Assembly (NCBI RefSeq): GCF_026626665.1
Contig: NZ_JAPNKE010000002.1
Span: 8,948,001-9,012,000, forward strand
DNA from: Nannocystis pusilla
GTDB taxonomy: Bacteria; Myxococcota_A; Polyangia; Nannocystales; Nannocystaceae
Reading direction: 5' to 3'
Length of the DNA stretch: 64,000 bases
Every line of letters starts with the position of its first letter. Position 1 is the first letter of the stretch. A model generated the notes under the pieces. It searched no databases and was not told where the DNA came from. It saw nothing but the letters and a program-made list of their open reading frames with translations. Below, piece by piece: positions 47,422 to 57,231 of the stretch. The translations under genes and the position numbers were made by a program.

Positions 47422-49121
47422 ATGGCCCGGGCGGCCGCGAAGTCACATGTCCCTGCGGACAGCTCCGACCGCGCCGCCAACCTGCGCGTCGCCGCGGTGT
47501 TCGGGGAGATCGCCGACCTGCTCGAGGTGGAGGGGCAAAATCCGTTCCGGATCCGCGCCTACCGCAACGCGGCGCACGAGCTCGGCGGACTCGGTCGCGA
47601 CCTCGCGGCGATGGTCGCGGCCGGCGACGACCTCACCGAGCTGCCCGGCGTCGGCGACGACCTCGCCGGCAAGATCGCCGAGATCGTCGACACCGGCCGC
47701 TGTGCCGCGCTCGACGAGCTGCATCGGGCGTGGCCGCCGACGATCCACGACGTCCTGCGCGTCCCCGGCGTCGGCCCCAGGCGCGCCCGCACCCTGTTCG
47801 AGCGGCTGGCCGTGCGCACCCTCGCCGACCTGCGGGCCGCCGCCGAGCAGCGGAAGATCCGCGAGCTCCCCGGGTTCGGGGCCACCAGCGAGCGCAACAT
47901 CCTCGACGCGCTGGCCGGCCTGCTCGGCACCGGTCGACGCTTGCCTCTGTCAGACGCGCGCGTCCACGGCGAGCGCCTGCTGGCCCGCCTGCGCGCCGCG
48001 CCCGGGGTCATCGAGGCCGTGATCGCGGGCAGTTATCGCCGCGCCCTGGCCACCGTCGGCGATCTCGACTTCCTCGTCACCGCGCGCAGCCACAACGGGG
48101 CGATCGCGGCGCTGGTGGGCGCGCCCGACGTCGCCCACGTGCTCGCCGAGGGCCCGACGCGCGCGACGGTGGTGCTGCGCTCGGGTCTGCAGGTCGACCT
48201 GCGCGTGGTCGGCCGCGACAGCTTCGGCGCCGCGCTGCACTACTTCACCGGCAGCAAGGCCCACAACATCGCCGTCCGCCGCCTCGGCGTCGCTCGCGGG
48301 CTGAAGATCAACGAGTACGGGGTGTTCCGCGCCGAGCGGCGGGTCGCCGGGCGGACCGAGGCGTCGGTGTTCGCCGCCGTCGACCTGCCGTTCATTCCGC
48401 CCGAGCTGCGAGAGAACCGCGGCGAGATCGCGGCCGCCCGCGCCGGCGCGCTGCCGCGGCTGATCGAGACCGAGCAGCTGCGCGGCGACCTGGTGCTGGT
48501 CGAGGCCGGCGACGAACCGAGCGCAGTGGTCGCGGCCGCGGCCGCGGCGGCGCGAGCCCGCGGGCAGCAGTACCTGCTGATCGTCCACGAGGTGCCGGCC
48601 GCGCGCGCGCCCGCGTCGGCTGGGACGCGCGCCTGCGGGCCGCCGCGGCCGCCTGCGCCGAGCACGAGCTCGCGCCGCTGCAGGGGCTCGAGCTGGACGT
48701 TTCTCAAAGGACATGTCCCGAAGCGCATGTCGATTTCGTGGCCGCCCGCCTGTCGCACGCCCCGCGGGCCGGCTCGCACCCTGCGCTGCTGCGGATCGTC
48801 GGCGGGGCGCGCGAGGTCGAGGCGGCGCGCGACCCGACCGCGCTGGTGCGCCTGGCCGTCGGCGGGGCGCTCGCGGTCGTCGGCGACCCCTCGCGCCTGA
48901 CGGCGATCGAGCCCGAGCTGCAGGCGGCGCGCGCGGCCGGCGTGCCGGTGGTGCTCGGCTCCGGCGGCGAGCCGGGCGGCGGTCAGGTGTCGCGCCTCGA
49001 GCTGGCGGTCAGCCAGGCGCGCCGGGCGTGGTTCGCGGCCGAGGCGGTCATCAATTCCCGGCCGCTGGCCGAGGTCCGTGAGCTGCTGGCGGCGGGGCGC
49101 GCGAGCCGGCGGCGCGCGTGA
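47422..49121 (+). CDS. polX: PolX-family DNA polymerase with degenerate PHP domain, frameshifted
   Basis: ATG 47422, GGAG upstream. The N-terminal helix-hairpin-helix region (FGEIADLLEVEGQNPFRIRAYRNAA, LPGVGDDLAGKIAEIV, VPGVGPRRARTLFERL) and palm with the catalytic pair in GSYRRALATVGDLDFLVTA are typical of bacterial PolX. The PHP exonuclease domain starts with GDLVLVEAGDEP where GDLHxHxxxSDG is expected and YLLIVHEV where the next metal His motif belongs, so the metal site is lost. A shift at about 48610-48635 is needed to reach the end RASRRRA. Two dispersed elements lie inside the gene. Expected to fill gaps in base-excision repair. Confidence 0.82.
47445..47464. repeat. Dispersed palindromic element near polX start
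   Basis: ACATGTCC-CTGC-GGACAGCT, read CAT-GTC-CCT-GCG-GAC (His-Val-Pro-Ala-Asp), residues 9-13 of PolX. Confidence 0.65.
48711..48730. repeat. Dispersed palindromic element inside the PHP region of polX
   Basis: ACATGTCC-CGAA-GCGCATGT, read TGT-CCC-GAA-GCG-CAT-GTC (Cys-Pro-Glu-Ala-His-Val), a different phase from the copy near the polX start. Confidence 0.65.
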
Positions 49122-49139
49122 TAGGCTGGCGCCGACGTC

Positions 49140-50346
49140 GTGACCTACCAGCTCTTCGAGCCATGTTCGATCGGACCTGTCCGATTGCGCAATCGCAGCA
49201 TCCGCGCCGCCGCCTTCGAGGGCATGTGCCCGGGCCACCTGCCGTCGCCCGAGCTGCTGGCCTACCACCGCGAGGTCGCCGAGGGCGGGGTCGGCATGAC
49301 CACGGTCGCCTACGCCGCGGTCGAGCAGAGCGGCCTGTCGTTCCCGCATCAGCTGTGGCTGCGGCCCGAGGCGGTCCCGGGCCTGCGCGCGCTGACCGAC
49401 GTCGTCCACGCCGCGGGGGCGCGCGTCGATCCAGATCGGTCACTGCGGCAACATGGCCAAGGCCGCGGTCGCCGGCGGCCGGGCGCTCGCCCCGTCGGCC
49501 CGCTTCAACCTCTACGGGCCGGTGTGGCCGCGCGCCATGGACCCGCACGACATCGACCGCGTGGTCGCCAGCTTCGGCCGCGCCGTCGAGCTCGCGCGCG
49601 AGGCCGGCTTCGACGCGGTCGAGGTCCACGCCGGCCACGGCTATCTCATCAGCCAGTTCCTGTCGCCGGCCACCAACCGCCGCCGCGACGGCTACGGCGG
49701 CCCGCTGGCGCGGCGCATGCGATTCATGCGCGAGGTGATGGCGCGGGTGGTGGAGGCGGCGCGCGGCGAGGTCGCGGTGCTGGTCAAGGTCAACATGCGC
49801 GACGGCTTCCGCGGCGGCGTCGAGCTCGACGAGGCGATCGAGGTCGCGCGCACGCTCGAGCAGGACGGCGCCGACGCGCTGGTGCTGTCCGGCGGCTTCG
49901 TCAGCCGGGCGCCGATGTACATCATGCGCGGGGCGATGCCGACGCGGGTGATGGGCCGCCTCATGACCGACTGGACGCTGCGCCTCGGGCTGGCGCTGTT
50001 CGGCCAGACGCTCATCGCCCCGTTCCCGTACAGCGACAATTATTTCTTGCAGGACGCTCGGGCGATTCGCCAGGCGGTGCGAATGCCGCTGGTATACATC
50101 GGCGGCGCCGCCTCGCGCGCCGCGATCGACGAGGCCCTCGGCCACGGCTTCGTCGCGGTGGCGATGGCCCGCGCGCTGATCCGCGATCCTGCCTTCATTC
50201 GCAACCTCGCCGCCGCCGACGGCAGCGCGGCGACCGACGGGGCCGCAGCGCTGTGCGATCATTGCAACTACTGCGCGGCCCGGATCTACACCACCCACAT
50301 GGCCTGTCACCACCGCGAACCACCGCCGGCGAGGCTGCGCGCATGA
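49140..50346 (+). CDS. Old Yellow Enzyme family NADH:flavin oxidoreductase, frameshifted
   Basis: GTG 49140 begins VTYQLFEPCSIGPVRLRNR, the family's N-terminal LFxPxxIGxLxLxNR signature. A one-base shift at about 49430 restores IQIGHCGNMAKAA. The FMN-binding TIM barrel continues with DAVEVHAGHGYLISQFLSP, TNRRRDGYGG, VLVKVNMRDG and YIGGAASRAAID. The end CDHCNYCAARIY has a Cys cluster as in longer OYE homologues, but no second domain follows. Reduces activated C=C bonds with NAD(P)H; substrate unknown. Its stop overlaps the SDR start (ATGA), so the two are coupled. Confidence 0.85.
49162..49180. repeat. Dispersed palindromic element inside the OYE N-terminal motif
   Basis: CATGTTC-GATC-GGACCTGT, read TGT-TCG-ATC-GGA-CCT-GTC (Cys-Ser-Ile-Gly-Pro-Val): the element coincides with the conserved P-x-x-I-G motif of the enzyme family. 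Confidence 0.55.
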
Positions 50347-51135
50347 ACGTCGATACCGCGCTGGTGACCGGCGCCTGCTCCGGCATCGGCCTGGCGATCG
50401 CGCACCGCCTGGCGGCTCGCGGTCATGCCCTGATCCTCGTCAGCAACCGCGAGGAGCCGCTCGCGCGCGCGGCCGCCGAGCTGGCCGCCGCGCACGCGGT
50501 CCAGGTCCACACGATCGTCCAGGACCTCGCCATGGAGGGCGCCGCCGAGGGGCTGGTCGCCGCCGTCGACGCCCGCGGGCTGCGGGTCGACGTCCTCGTC
50601 AACAACGCCGGCGTGTTCTTCTTCGGCGAGGCCGTCGACGCCGACCCGGCGCGCGCGCGGGCGATGCTGCAATTGCACGTCACCACCCCGTCGCTGCTGT
50701 GCACGCTGCTAGGGGCCCGCATGCGCGCGCCGGCGCGGGCGGATCCTCCTCGTCTCGAGCATCTCGGCCTGGCGGCCGTTCCCCGGCATCGGCTACTACG
50801 CCAGCAGCAAGGCCTACCTGCGCAGCTTCGCCGCCGCGCTGCGCTCCGAGCTCGCGGTCTACGGCGTCGGCGTCACCTGCCTCGCGCCCGGCGCGACCGC
50901 CACCGCGCTCTACGACCCGGACGTCGTACCTGTCGCAAAGGCCAGGCGGCTCGGGGTCATGATGGACGCCGAGCGCGTCGCCGAGGCCGGGGTGCAGGCG
51001 CTGCTGCGCGGCGACGCGGTGTGCGTGCCGGGCCTGGTGACGCGGGCGATGGCGACCGCCGCCGTGCTGACGCCGCAGCCCGTGATCGACTGGGTGCGCC
51101 GGCGGGCCCCGTGGCTGCGGCCGCGGCGGCCGTGA
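50343..51135 (+). CDS. Short-chain dehydrogenase/reductase, frameshifted
   Basis: ATG 50343 overlaps the OYE stop (ATGA). The Rossmann domain shows ALVTGACSGIGLAIAHRLA, VLVNNAGVFFFGE and, after a one-base shift at about 50735, RILLVSSISAW, the catalytic YYASSKAYLRSF (Y-x3-K) and LAPGATATALYDP. About 263 residues, a classical SDR. The end DWVRRRAPWLRPRRP-stop lies at 51133-51135. Probably reduces a ketone or oxidises an alcohol in the same pathway as the coupled OYE; substrate unknown. Confidence 0.85.
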
Positions 51136-51136
51136 G

Positions 51137-52216
51137 TCACTCGGCGGCGATCGGCAAGGTCAGCACCGGCGCGTTGTTCTTGATCTCGCCCGACTGCAGC
51201 TCGAGCACCTGGGTGATGAACGAGAACGTCGACTTGGAGTCGAGGTCGTTGTCGGCGATCCAGAACCACAGGCCGCGGTAGAACACCGAGACGTAGGCGT
51301 TCTTGGGCTCGCGCGCGGCGTGGTGCACGCGCATCAACGCGCCGGTCATGCGGGCCCAGTCGAACACGTTGCCGTCGCCGTCGCGGGTGGTGGGCACGCG
51401 GCCGATCGCGTAATCCTCGGGCGGGACCTCGACCCCGTGCGATACGTAGTACATGCCGCCGAGCAGCGAGCGTGTCACCAATTGCACCGCCCCGACCTCG
51501 TCCGGGCGCGGCGCCTCGGTCAGCGTGATCTTGTAGGTCGGGCCGGGCAAGCCGAGCAGCGCGCACAGCCGGGCGATGCGCGCCTCGGAGTCGGGGCGGG
51601 CCGTGAGCCTGAGAGAGGCTGTTGCCGGCGACGCTCGGCAGGAAGCTCATGTCGACGAGGCCGTCGGCCCACAGCGAGCGCATCAATTCGGTCGCGGCGA
51701 AGAACGACTCGAACTCGGGCGCATTGTAAGGGGTCGGCCCCGACGCGCGCGGGGCGTTCTGCAGCGGCCCGAGCTTCTGCACGAACACGCGGAAGATGCG
51801 GTCCATCGCCCAGCCGGCGTGGTAGAGGAGCAGGATGTCGTTCAGCTCGACCGGGCTGAGGAATTGCGTGCCGAAGCGCGAGCCCTGCAGCGGGGCATAG
51901 GTGATCGTCGGGCGATCGATGTAGGTGACGGCGGTGCCGGGGGCGACCGAGCTGTTGGCCTGGCTGACGGAGCCGCCGAGGCCGGCGCCGAGCTCGAGCG
52001 AGAGGCTGCTCGAGATGCTGGTGACCTCGAGGAACAGCGGCGAGTCGCGGTAGCGCAGGCGGACCAGGTTGAGCAGCAATTGCTCGCTGTTGGTCTGCTG
52101 AATCGCGCTATTGTAGGTCCCGCGGCCGTAGCGGAGCGAGCGCGGGCCGACGGCGCCGCAGGCGAGGGTGAGCGCCGTGGCGGTGACGAGGGCCAGGGTG
52201 CTGCTGTGCGCCTCAC
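51137..52216 (-). CDS. Probable outer-membrane lipoprotein, frameshifted
   Basis: The start is probably GTG 52216, which overlaps the protease stop (GTGA). An early one-base shift within about 10 codons gives LALVTATALTLACGAVGPRSL, a lipoprotein signal peptide. The mature part NSEQLLLNLVRLRYRDSPLFLEV recalls uncharacterised proteobacterial lipoproteins, followed by DILLLYHAGWAMDRIFRVFVQKL. A second shift at about 51605 leads to a C-terminal domain (YKITLTEAPRPDEVGAVQLVTRSL, FWIADNDLDSKSTFSFITQVLEL). Family unnamed to me, probably anchored to the outer membrane. Coupled to the subtilase, so the two may act together. Confidence 0.65.
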
Positions 52217-54136
52217 TGCGGGCGCGAGGATACCCGAGAACGAGCCCGTCGGCGGCGCCAGGCCAGGGACGCGAGCAGGAGGCCCAGGGGCGCTCCGCGG
52301 CCGTTCGCCGCGCAGCCGCAGCCCTGGTCGCCGACCGCGGCGCCGCCGCTGTCGCTCGCTCCGCTGCTCGTGCCCGGCCCGTCCGTCGTACCCGGGCTCG
52401 AGTCCGTGGTCGACGCTTCGCCCTCGCCGGTGCCGCTGTCTCCCCCGGTGGTCTGCGCGCCGGTCGTCGGCGCGCACGCGAGGTCGCCCTCGCCGTCGCA
52501 GTCGTTGTCGATGCAATCGTCGGGGTCCTCGAGCGCGCCCGGCGTGCGCGCGGGGTCGGCGTCGTCGCAGTCGCCGGCGCACAGCAGGACGCCGTCGCCG
52601 TCGCCGTCGACCTCGTCGTCCGGCACCGCGCCGTCGCAATCGTTGTCGCGTCCGTCGCACGATTCGCTGGCCCCGGGGTGGCGCGCAGGGTCGGCGTCGT
52701 CGCAGTCGTCGCCGCCGCAGGCGCCGGCGAAGTGCCCGTCGCGGTCGCCGTCGGTGCACGTGCAATAGAGGCCCGCGGCCGCGTAGCCGTCGATCATGCC
52801 CCAGCCGCCGTCGTTGTCGGGCGCGTCGGGATGTGACGCGGTCGCCCGCAACAGCGCCAGCATCTCGGCGGGCGTGAGCTCGGGCCAGGCCTCGAGCAGC
52901 AGCGCGCCGACCCCCGCGGCCAGCGGGGTGGCGAAGCTGGTGCCGTTGCCCGCCAAATATTCATTCGTGGTACCCGGGCGCGCCACCCACACGTCCTGGC
53001 CGGGCGCCAGCAGGTCGGGCTTGACCCGCCCGTCGCTGGTCGGCCCGCGCGACGAGAAGTCGGCCACCTCGCCGTCGAGGTTGGTCGCCCCGAGCGCGAT
53101 GATGCCGTCGACGTCCGCCGGGGCGATCAGCGTGCCCGGCTCGGGCCCCTCGTTGCCGTTGGCGGTGAACATGACGAGGCCGTTGGCGATCGCCACCACC
53201 GCCGCCTGCGACACGACCGCGGTCTTGCCGTCGTATTGCGGGTGCTCGTACCACTGAAGTAGCCGAGCGAGGCCGTGAAAAGATCGGCGCCCATGCCCTC
53301 GATCCACTCGAGGCCCTCGACGTACAGGTCCTCCTCGTACGGCTCCTCCTCGTCGATGCGCTCGGTCTTGGCCAGGATCACCGACACGCCCGGGGCCGCG
53401 CCGGAGTAGAGGTCGCCGTCGTCGCCGGCGAGCAGCGACAGCACCATCGTGCCGTGACGGTCCTGGCCCTCGCCGTCGCCCGGCTCGTCGGCGACCACGT
53501 CGTCCCCCTGCACGAAGTCGCGGGCCGCCAGCACGTGCAGGCCGGCGAACGCGGCGTGCTGCAGCGAGAAGCCGCTGTCCTGCACGCCGATCACCACGCC
53601 CGCGCCGGTCAGCCCGCACTCGCGCAGCGCCGGCACGCCGAGCAGCGCGAGCTGGGTCTCGGCCACGCCGAAGGCCGCGGACGTCGGCGATTCGGCGGTC
53701 CACGGCGGATCGTGGGCGGCCCGTCGCGTGCGGGCGACCGGCCGGGTGCCGGCGACGAACGGCAGGTCGGCGATCGCGGCTCGCTGGGCCGCGTCGGCCT
53801 CGACGCTCACCGCATTGAGCCAGCGCGAGGCGGCACGGATCCGCGCCCCCGTCGCCGCGACCGCCTGCACGTACTGCGATGCCGGTGAAAGATCGCGGAC
53901 GTCGACCCCGCGATCGCCTCGCACCCGCATGCGCCGGCGCAGCGTCCGCGGCGCCATTCGTCCGTGCGTCGCGCCAGCGCTGCCTCCAGTTCGTCCGCGG
54001 TCAGGCGCTTGTCGGCGAAGAACACCCACGTCGGCGGGTCGGGGGTCGGCGTCGGCGCCAGCAAGATCGTGGCGAGGGCGAGAGCGGCGATCGGCGGCAC
54101 GAGGAGCGTCCTTTCGCGACCGGACCGCGCCGGCAC
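52213..54136 (-). CDS. Secreted subtilisin-like protease with Cys-rich repeats and MYXO-CTERM tail, frameshifted
   Basis: GTG 54136 begins a signal peptide (LVPPIAALALATILLAP). Shifts at about 53945 and 53260 are needed. The S8 catalytic triad is complete: Asp in VIGVQDSGFS, His in DRHGTMVLSLLAG, Ser in GNGTSFATPLAAG. After the protease domain come two putative metal-binding repeats (DCDDADPARHPGASESCDG, then a second with EDPDDCIDNDCDG). A Thr/Ser-rich linker and a tail GCGCAANGRGAPLGLLLASL followed by an Arg cluster complete it, the MYXO-CTERM plan for cell-surface sorting. Probably a surface or secreted predation-related protease. Its stop overlaps the next lipoprotein start. Confidence 0.85.
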
Positions 54137-54325
54137 ACGACCTTGGCATTATCGCCGGCCGGTCGCGCGCCACCGGCCGGGCAGGCTCGAAAAGGCGTGA
54201 GACTTATCTCGGACTTTCGCCCCCAGGCAGCAATTGATGGCACTTCGTGGTGCGAGGTATCGCGGCCCCCGGTGAGCCGCGATCACAGCGATGGCGCCCC
54301 CTCGCTTTGATAGACTGCGGGGCCT

Positions 54326-55243
54326 GTGACGGACCGAGACGAGGAGTTGGAAGCGTTGCGTGCCGCCGTGAGCGCGGCCGAGGCCCGGGTGGCCGAGCTG
54401 GCGCGCGAGCGAGACGAGCTGGCGCTGCGCGAGCGACTGCTGCGCGAGCGGCTCGACGGGCTGGCCGCCCACATCCCCGGCATCCTGTGGGAGAGCTACT
54501 TCGAACAATCGGCGGAGAAGATGACCGTCGATTACGTCAGCGACCGCATCGAGCCGATGTCCGGCTACACGGTCGAGGAATGGAAGCAGCCCAACTTCTG
54601 GCTCGAGCTGGTCCACCCCGACGATCGCCCGCGGGCGATGGCCGACGCCGGCGAGGTGTTCCAGGGCGGCCGCGGCGAATCGTCGTACCGCTGGATCACC
54701 CGCGACGGCCGCACCCTGTGGGTCACGAGCCGGATGTCGCTGATCCGCGGCGACGACGGGGCGCCGATCGGCCTGCGCGGCGTGACGATGGACGAGACCG
54801 ACATCAAGCAGGCCGAGGCCCAGCGCCTCGAGATGCGCATGCGGGAGGAGGTGATCCGCGCCCAGGACGAGGCCCTGCTGGCGCTGTCGACCCCGCTGAT
54901 CCCGATCGACGACGCGACCGTGGTGATGCCGCTGATCGGCACGCTCGACCCGCGCCGCGTCGAACGAGTGCTGCAGACGCTGCTCGACGGGGTGGCCGCC
55001 ACGCGCGCCCGGATGGTGATCCTCGACGTCACCGGGGTGCCGGAGATCGACGCGCCGACCGCCGATGCGCTGCTCCGGGCCGCCCGTAGCGCGGCGCTGC
55101 TGGGCGCCGAATCGGTGCTCACCGGGATCCGCCCGGGCCTGGCGGCGACGCTGGTCGACCTCGGGGCCGACCTCGGCTCGGTCGTCACGCTCGGCACGCT
55201 CAAGGCGGGTATCGCCTATGCGATGAATCGCCGCCGCGGCTAG
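54326..55243 (+). CDS. PAS-STAS signalling protein (RsbR-like), paralogue
   Basis: Intact, 305 residues from GTG 54326. An N-terminal coiled coil (about 1-50) precedes a PAS domain (ESYFEQSAEKMTVDYVSDRIE, ELVHPDDRPRAMADAGEVF, YRWITRDGRTLWVTSRM) and a STAS domain (STPLIPIDDATVVMPLIGTLD, MVILDVTGVPEIDAPTADAL, SVLTGIRPGLAATLVDLG). Same architecture as the protein at 39226, with clear similarity in STAS. The conserved Thr of the DxTG motif is present. Divergent from the protease gene, 190 bases apart. No partner kinase next to it. Confidence 0.85.
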   Translation: MTDRDEELEALRAAVSAAEARVAELARERDELALRERLLRERLDGLAAHIPGILWESYFEQSAEKMTVDYVSDRIEPMSGYTVEEWKQPNFWLELVHPDDRPRAMADAGEVFQGGRGESSYRWITRDGRTLWVTSRMSLIRGDDGAPIGLRGVTMDETDIKQAEAQRLEMRMREEVIRAQDEALLALSTPLIPIDDATVVMPLIGTLDPRRVERVLQTLLDGVAATRARMVILDVTGVPEIDAPTADALLRAARSAALLGAESVLTGIRPGLAATLVDLGADLGSVVTLGTLKAGIAYAMNRRRG

Positions 55244-55378
55244 CAGTCGTCTTGCGGCGCTGTCACGTCGCCGCGGCCTCGATCGTGGCACTGGGCGAAA
55301 ACGCGCGGAATGTGAAGAGGCCCCGACGGCCCTGCGCAGAATTGCCCCGCGATCCGCCGCCTGTGGTATGAGCCGGCG

Positions 55379-57127
55379 ATGCGACGCTCCGCCCCGCTCC
55401 TCTGCGCCCTGGCCCTCGCTTGCGGCACCGACGACGCCACCACCGATCAGGCCGCGACCGCCACCGCGGACACGACCACCGACACGACTGCGAGCACCGC
55501 CGAGACGGACACCACGAGCGACAGCGCCGGCACCGGCGATGGTGGCACGATCGCCACGACCACCGAATCGTCGCCGACGACGTCCACGGCGCCGACGACC
55601 ACCGAGGGCCTGTCCGAAGGGACATCCACGACCGAGACCGTGACCTGCCAGCCGGGCGAGGAGAACCCGTGCTACACCGGCGACCCGGCCCACGCCGACG
55701 TCGGCAACTGCAAGTCGGGCGTCGCGGCCTGCGAGGACGGCGAGTGGGGCGCGTGCGTCGGCGACGTGATGCCGGCGCCGGAGACCTGCGAGTCGGAGGG
55801 CGACGACGACTGCGACGGCGTCGACCCGTGCACCGGCGACGGGGCGGCCGCGTGGCACAAGACGTGGGGCGACGCGGGCGACCAGCGGGCGCTGGCGGTC
55901 GCGTTCGACCCGGACGGGGCGGTGGTGGTGCTGGCCCAGGGCGCGGGCACGTCGAACTTCGGCGGCGGCGACCTGGCCAGCGCGGGCAACTACGACGTCT
56001 ACGTGGCGAAGTTCGCGGCCGACGGCGCGCACGAGTGGAGCAAGCGCTTCGGCGACCCGGCGATCCAGCTCGGCGACGGCTGGGGCCTCGCGACCGATCC
56101 GGGCGGCGACATCGTGCTCACCGGCGACTTCGCCGGGTCCATCGATTTCGGCGGCGGCCCCCTGGTCGCGGCGGGCGACCGCGACGTGTTCGTGGCCAAG
56201 CTGTCGTCGGCCGGCGAGCACGTGTGGAGCGCGGCGCACCCGTCGACGGGCTCGGCGATCCCGCGCGACCTGGCGATCGACGCGTCGGGGGCGATCGTGG
56301 TGGTCGGCTACTTCACGGCCTCGCTCGACCTCGGCGGCGGGCCGCTGCTGGGGCAGGGCGACTCGCTCGACGCGTTCGTCGCCAAGTTCGCGCCGACCGG
56401 CGAGCACGCGTGGAGCTTCCACTTCGGCGACGACACCGAGCAAGACGCGCGCGCGGTGGCGGTCGACGGCGACGGCAACGTCTACGTCGGCGGCTCCTTC
56501 CAGGGCACGATCGACCCCGGCAACGGGCCGCTGGTCAGCGCCGGCAGCAGCGACGTGTTCCTCGCCAAGCTCGACCCCGACGGCGCCGCGCTGTGGGCCG
56601 CGAGCTGGGGCGACGCGAAGGAGCAGAAGCTGTCGGCGATCGCGGTCGACCCGCAGGGTCGCGTGACCACCTCCGGCCACTTCGTCGGCGCGCTCGACTT
56701 CGGCGGCGGCCCGCTCGAGGCGCCGATGTACCGCGGCTTCGCGGCCCAGTTCGCGGCCGAGGACGGCGCCCACGCGTGGTCGAAGCTGCTCGGCGACGGC
56801 ATCGTCTGGCCGGCTCACCTGGCGGTCGACGAAAGCGGGACGCTGGTGATCGCCGGCCACTACTACAGCGAGAACGACTTCGGCGGCGGCCCGCTGCCGT
56901 GGGCCGGCATGCGCGACGCGTTCGCGGTCAAGTACACCTCGGCCGGCAGCCACGTGTGGAGCAAGCACTTCGGCGACGCGACCGAGCAGGAGAGCGACGG
57001 CGTCGACGTCCGCCCCGACGGCACGACGGTCGTCTCGGGCGCCTTCTACGGCGCGGCCGACTTCGGCGGCGGACCGGCGACGAGCAAGGGCCTGTTCGAC
57101 GGCTTCGTCGCCGTGTTCGCGCCGTGA
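55379..57127 (+). CDS. Lipoprotein with SBBP-like beta-propeller repeats
   Basis: Intact, 582 residues from ATG 55379. The signal peptide LLCALALACGTDD has a lipobox, followed by a Thr-rich linker of about 75 residues that contains one dispersed element (GLSEGTS). A small Cys-rich segment (CQPGEENPCYTG ... CESEGDDDCDGVDPC) precedes about eight repeats of some 50 residues, each DLAxxAGNYDVYVAKFxADGxHxWSKxFG followed by VVVxGxFxGSxDFGGGPL. This is the pattern of SBBP/beta-propeller surface proteins of myxobacteria. Probably exposed on the cell surface as a binding protein. Confidence 0.8.
   Translation: MRRSAPLLCALALACGTDDATTDQAATATADTTTDTTASTAETDTTSDSAGTGDGGTIATTTESSPTTSTAPTTTEGLSEGTSTTETVTCQPGEENPCYTGDPAHADVGNCKSGVAACEDGEWGACVGDVMPAPETCESEGDDDCDGVDPCTGDGAAAWHKTWGDAGDQRALAVAFDPDGAVVVLAQGAGTSNFGGGDLASAGNYDVYVAKFAADGAHEWSKRFGDPAIQLGDGWGLATDPGGDIVLTGDFAGSIDFGGGPLVAAGDRDVFVAKLSSAGEHVWSAAHPSTGSAIPRDLAIDASGAIVVVGYFTASLDLGGGPLLGQGDSLDAFVAKFAPTGEHAWSFHFGDDTEQDARAVAVDGDGNVYVGGSFQGTIDPGNGPLVSAGSSDVFLAKLDPDGAALWAASWGDAKEQKLSAIAVDPQGRVTTSGHFVGALDFGGGPLEAPMYRGFAAQFAAEDGAHAWSKLLGDGIVWPAHLAVDESGTLVIAGHYYSENDFGGGPLPWAGMRDAFAVKYTSAGSHVWSKHFGDATEQESDGVDVRPDGTTVVSGAFYGAADFGGGPATSKGLFDGFVAVFAP
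55609..55627. repeat. Dispersed palindromic element in lipoprotein linker
   Basis: CCTGTCC-GAAG-GGACATCC, read CTG-TCC-GAA-GGG-ACA-TCC (Leu-Ser-Glu-Gly-Thr-Ser). Confidence 0.65.
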
Positions 57128-57231
57128 GCCCGGCGAATCATCAGAGTCGCGCATGAGCGCGCGCGATGGACCGTAGCGCGGGGCCTGCGGGCCTCTGGTG
57201 ATCGATCGCCGCGCGGGCGACAATCCCCGCG

